A stretch of 50,138 nucleotides of DNA from Puniceicoccales bacterium Verruco_01. GTDB lineage: Bacteria; Verrucomicrobiota; Verrucomicrobiia; Opitutales; Oceanipulchritudinaceae. The stretch spans positions 1 to 50,138 of the forward strand of contig LVBV01000013.1 in NCBI GenBank assembly GCA_001604565.1, given 5' to 3'. Below are positions 49,106-50,138 of this stretch, one piece after another; the stretch's first letter is position 1; each line of letters starts with the position of its first letter. A program made the position numbers and the translations under genes. The notes under the pieces were generated by a model, which was not told the origin of the DNA, ran no database searches, and was given only the letters and a program-made list of their open reading frames with translations.

Positions 49106-50138
49106 TTACCAATTTTCGGGTGGGTTTCCCTCCCCGGCGGGCCCCTCCGCAAGCCCGGCGGCCACGGCGGCCTCTCCGGGGCTTGTGAGGCCCTGGAGTA
49201 CCAGTTCCCGCGCCGCCTGCGCGAGGGTGGTGCCCCCGGCCTCTTCCGACGCTTTCCGGAGCGCCGGGGCCCCGGCTCCGGAAAAAAGAGCCGCCCGCAG
49301 GCCTTCCCCGGCCCGCATGAGGGAAAAGAGCGCACGCCGTCCTCGCCAGCCCGTGCCCGAGCACGCCGGGCAGCCCGAGGGCGCGCGGCACTTTTCCGCC
49401 TCCTCCCGCGAAAGGTGCAAGACTCGGGCGAGCGCCGGGGAGGCCGGGGCATTCACTGCACAGTGAGGGCACAAAAGCCGGACGAGGCGCTGGGAAAGCG
49501 CGCCCTCCACCACGCTCGCGAGCACCTCGCGCGGGACGCCGAGGTCCGCAAGGCGCAGGAGGGCCTCCGCCCCGTCGCGCGCGTGGACGGTGGCCAGGAC
49601 GAGGTGCCCGGTGAGCGCTGCCTCCGCCGCCGCGAGGGCCGTGGCGCTGTCGCGAATCTCGCCCACCATCATCGCGTCGGGCGAATGCCGCAGGATGGCG
49701 CGGATCGCCTGTGCGAAATCGACGCCGCCCTTTTCCACAGGCACCTGATTGACCCCCTCAAGAACCCTTTCCACGGGGTCCTCCACGCTCACGAGCTTTT
49801 TCTCCGGCCCGGCCAGTTCCCGCATCATCGCGTACAGGGTGGTCGTCTTGCCGCTTCCGGTGGGGCCGGCGGCGAGGATCATGCCGCCTTTGCGGGAAAG
49901 GAGGCTCCGGACGGCGGACAGCGTCTCCCCGGGCAGGTTCAGTTCATCCAGTCTCGCCGGGGCCTCGCCGCCCTCAAGGCGCAAAACGAGCGCCTCCCCG
50001 TGGATGGAGGGAAGGATCGAGACGCGCAGGTCCCTGCGGCGCCCGGCCAGCTCCAGCGAAAGGCGCCCGTCCTGCGGCAGGCGCCGCCCCGCCAGCGGCA
50101 GCCGCGCGAGCACCTTGATCTGCGCGGCAAGGCAGGGG
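49106..50138 (-). CDS. GspE/PilB-type secretion ATPase (5' end outside window)
   Basis: The frame is open to the right edge, so the N-terminus is missing; about 344 residues are visible, beginning inside the family core ('QIKVLARLPLAGRRLPQDGR'). Walker A 'AAGPTGSGKTTTLYAM', Asp box 'VSVEDPVERVLEGVNQVPV', Walker B 'DAMMVGEIRDSATA' and His box 'TGHLVLATVHARDGAEAL' are intact. The tetracysteine is present as 'LCPHC' and 'CPACSGTG'. It is the first of three motor ATPase genes in the minus-strand run. It differs from the gene at 46535 in many places, so it is not a recent duplicate. Confidence 0.93.
   Translation of the reverse strand, partial: PCLAAQIKVLARLPLAGRRLPQDGRLSLELAGRRRDLRVSILPSIHGEALVLRLEGGEAPARLDELNLPGETLSAVRSLLSRKGGMILAAGPTGSGKTTTLYAMMRELAGPEKKLVSVEDPVERVLEGVNQVPVEKGGVDFAQAIRAILRHSPDAMMVGEIRDSATALAAAEAALTGHLVLATVHARDGAEALLRLADLGVPREVLASVVEGALSQRLVRLLCPHCAVNAPASPALARVLHLSREEAEKCRAPSGCPACSGTGWRGRRALFSLMRAGEGLRAALFSGAGAPALRKASEEAGGTTLAQAARELVLQGLTSPGEAAVAAGLAEGPAGEGNPPENW

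Noticed and set aside
1-50138. CRISPR arrays, rRNA genes, insertion sequences, prophage or integrase genes
   Set aside because: None seen. No regular spaced repeats, transposase motifs or rRNA-like segments were found in the window.

Overview
The window reads as a chromosomal segment of a GC-rich, diderm, LPS-bearing bacterium, most likely a verrucomicrobiote close to Opitutaceae. The reasons are inferential: a very long TonB-dependent receptor whose N-terminus carries the 'SPFEV...GYVATETLAGTR' signature common in that group, a secreted passenger-like protein with a Trp/Tyr-rich C-terminal module of a kind I associate with that phylum, an LptD-like barrel protein, an Mla/MCE lipid-transport cassette, and type IV pilus ATPases. 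About 49 protein genes and one tRNA fill the window. No gene-free stretch exceeds about 200 bases, and several convergent pairs abut or overlap.

Layout. 1-3.6 kb: 3' part of a TonB-dependent receptor with its own intrinsic terminator. 3.8-5.7 kb (minus): an ArsR-type helix-turn-helix fused to a SAM methyltransferase, and a proline-rich lipoprotein. 5.9-11.9 kb: scpB, a GlcNAc-kinase-like BadF/BcrA ATPase, acyP, a DegT aminotransferase, glycerate kinase, orn and hemH. 12.0-16.8 kb: a secreted aromatic-tailed protein, proA, a YciI-like protein, a DUF1805 protein, an orphan ABC ATPase and a possible small membrane ORF. 16.9-20.4 kb: a sulfotransferase-like gene divergent from a short type IV pilin-like gene that overlaps a GT-C-like polytopic membrane protein. 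20.4-24.6 kb: a dispersed repeat, coaX, rnc, parA, tRNA-Cys and gltA. 24.7-30.1 kb (minus): hisH, an MscS channel, hisB, hisC, an LplA-like ligase and a PfkB-like protein lacking the usual catalytic Asp.

30.3-36.96 kb: an unrecognised protein, a GH26 mannanase, then lptD-scpA-thiH-thiS. 37.0-39.3 kb: a sigma-54 response regulator divergent from a small secreted protein. 39.5-42.2 kb: an ATP-grasp (RimK-like) gene followed 15 bases later by a GCS2-family carboxylate-amine ligase; this two-ligase pair is my best candidate for an uncharacterised biosynthetic system. 42.2-46.5 kb: a HAD phosphatase and an mlaE-mlaF-mlaD-lipoprotein operon. 46.5 kb to the right edge (minus): two GspE/PilB-type ATPases flanking pilT.

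Most of the content is housekeeping metabolism (proline, histidine, thiamine, CoA, haem, TCA entry) and envelope biology. The accessory interest lies in the ATP-grasp/GCS2 pair, the pilin/GT-C pair, the LplA/PfkB-like pair, and the aromatic-tailed secreted protein. All functions are from reading the sequence by eye; no database search was run.
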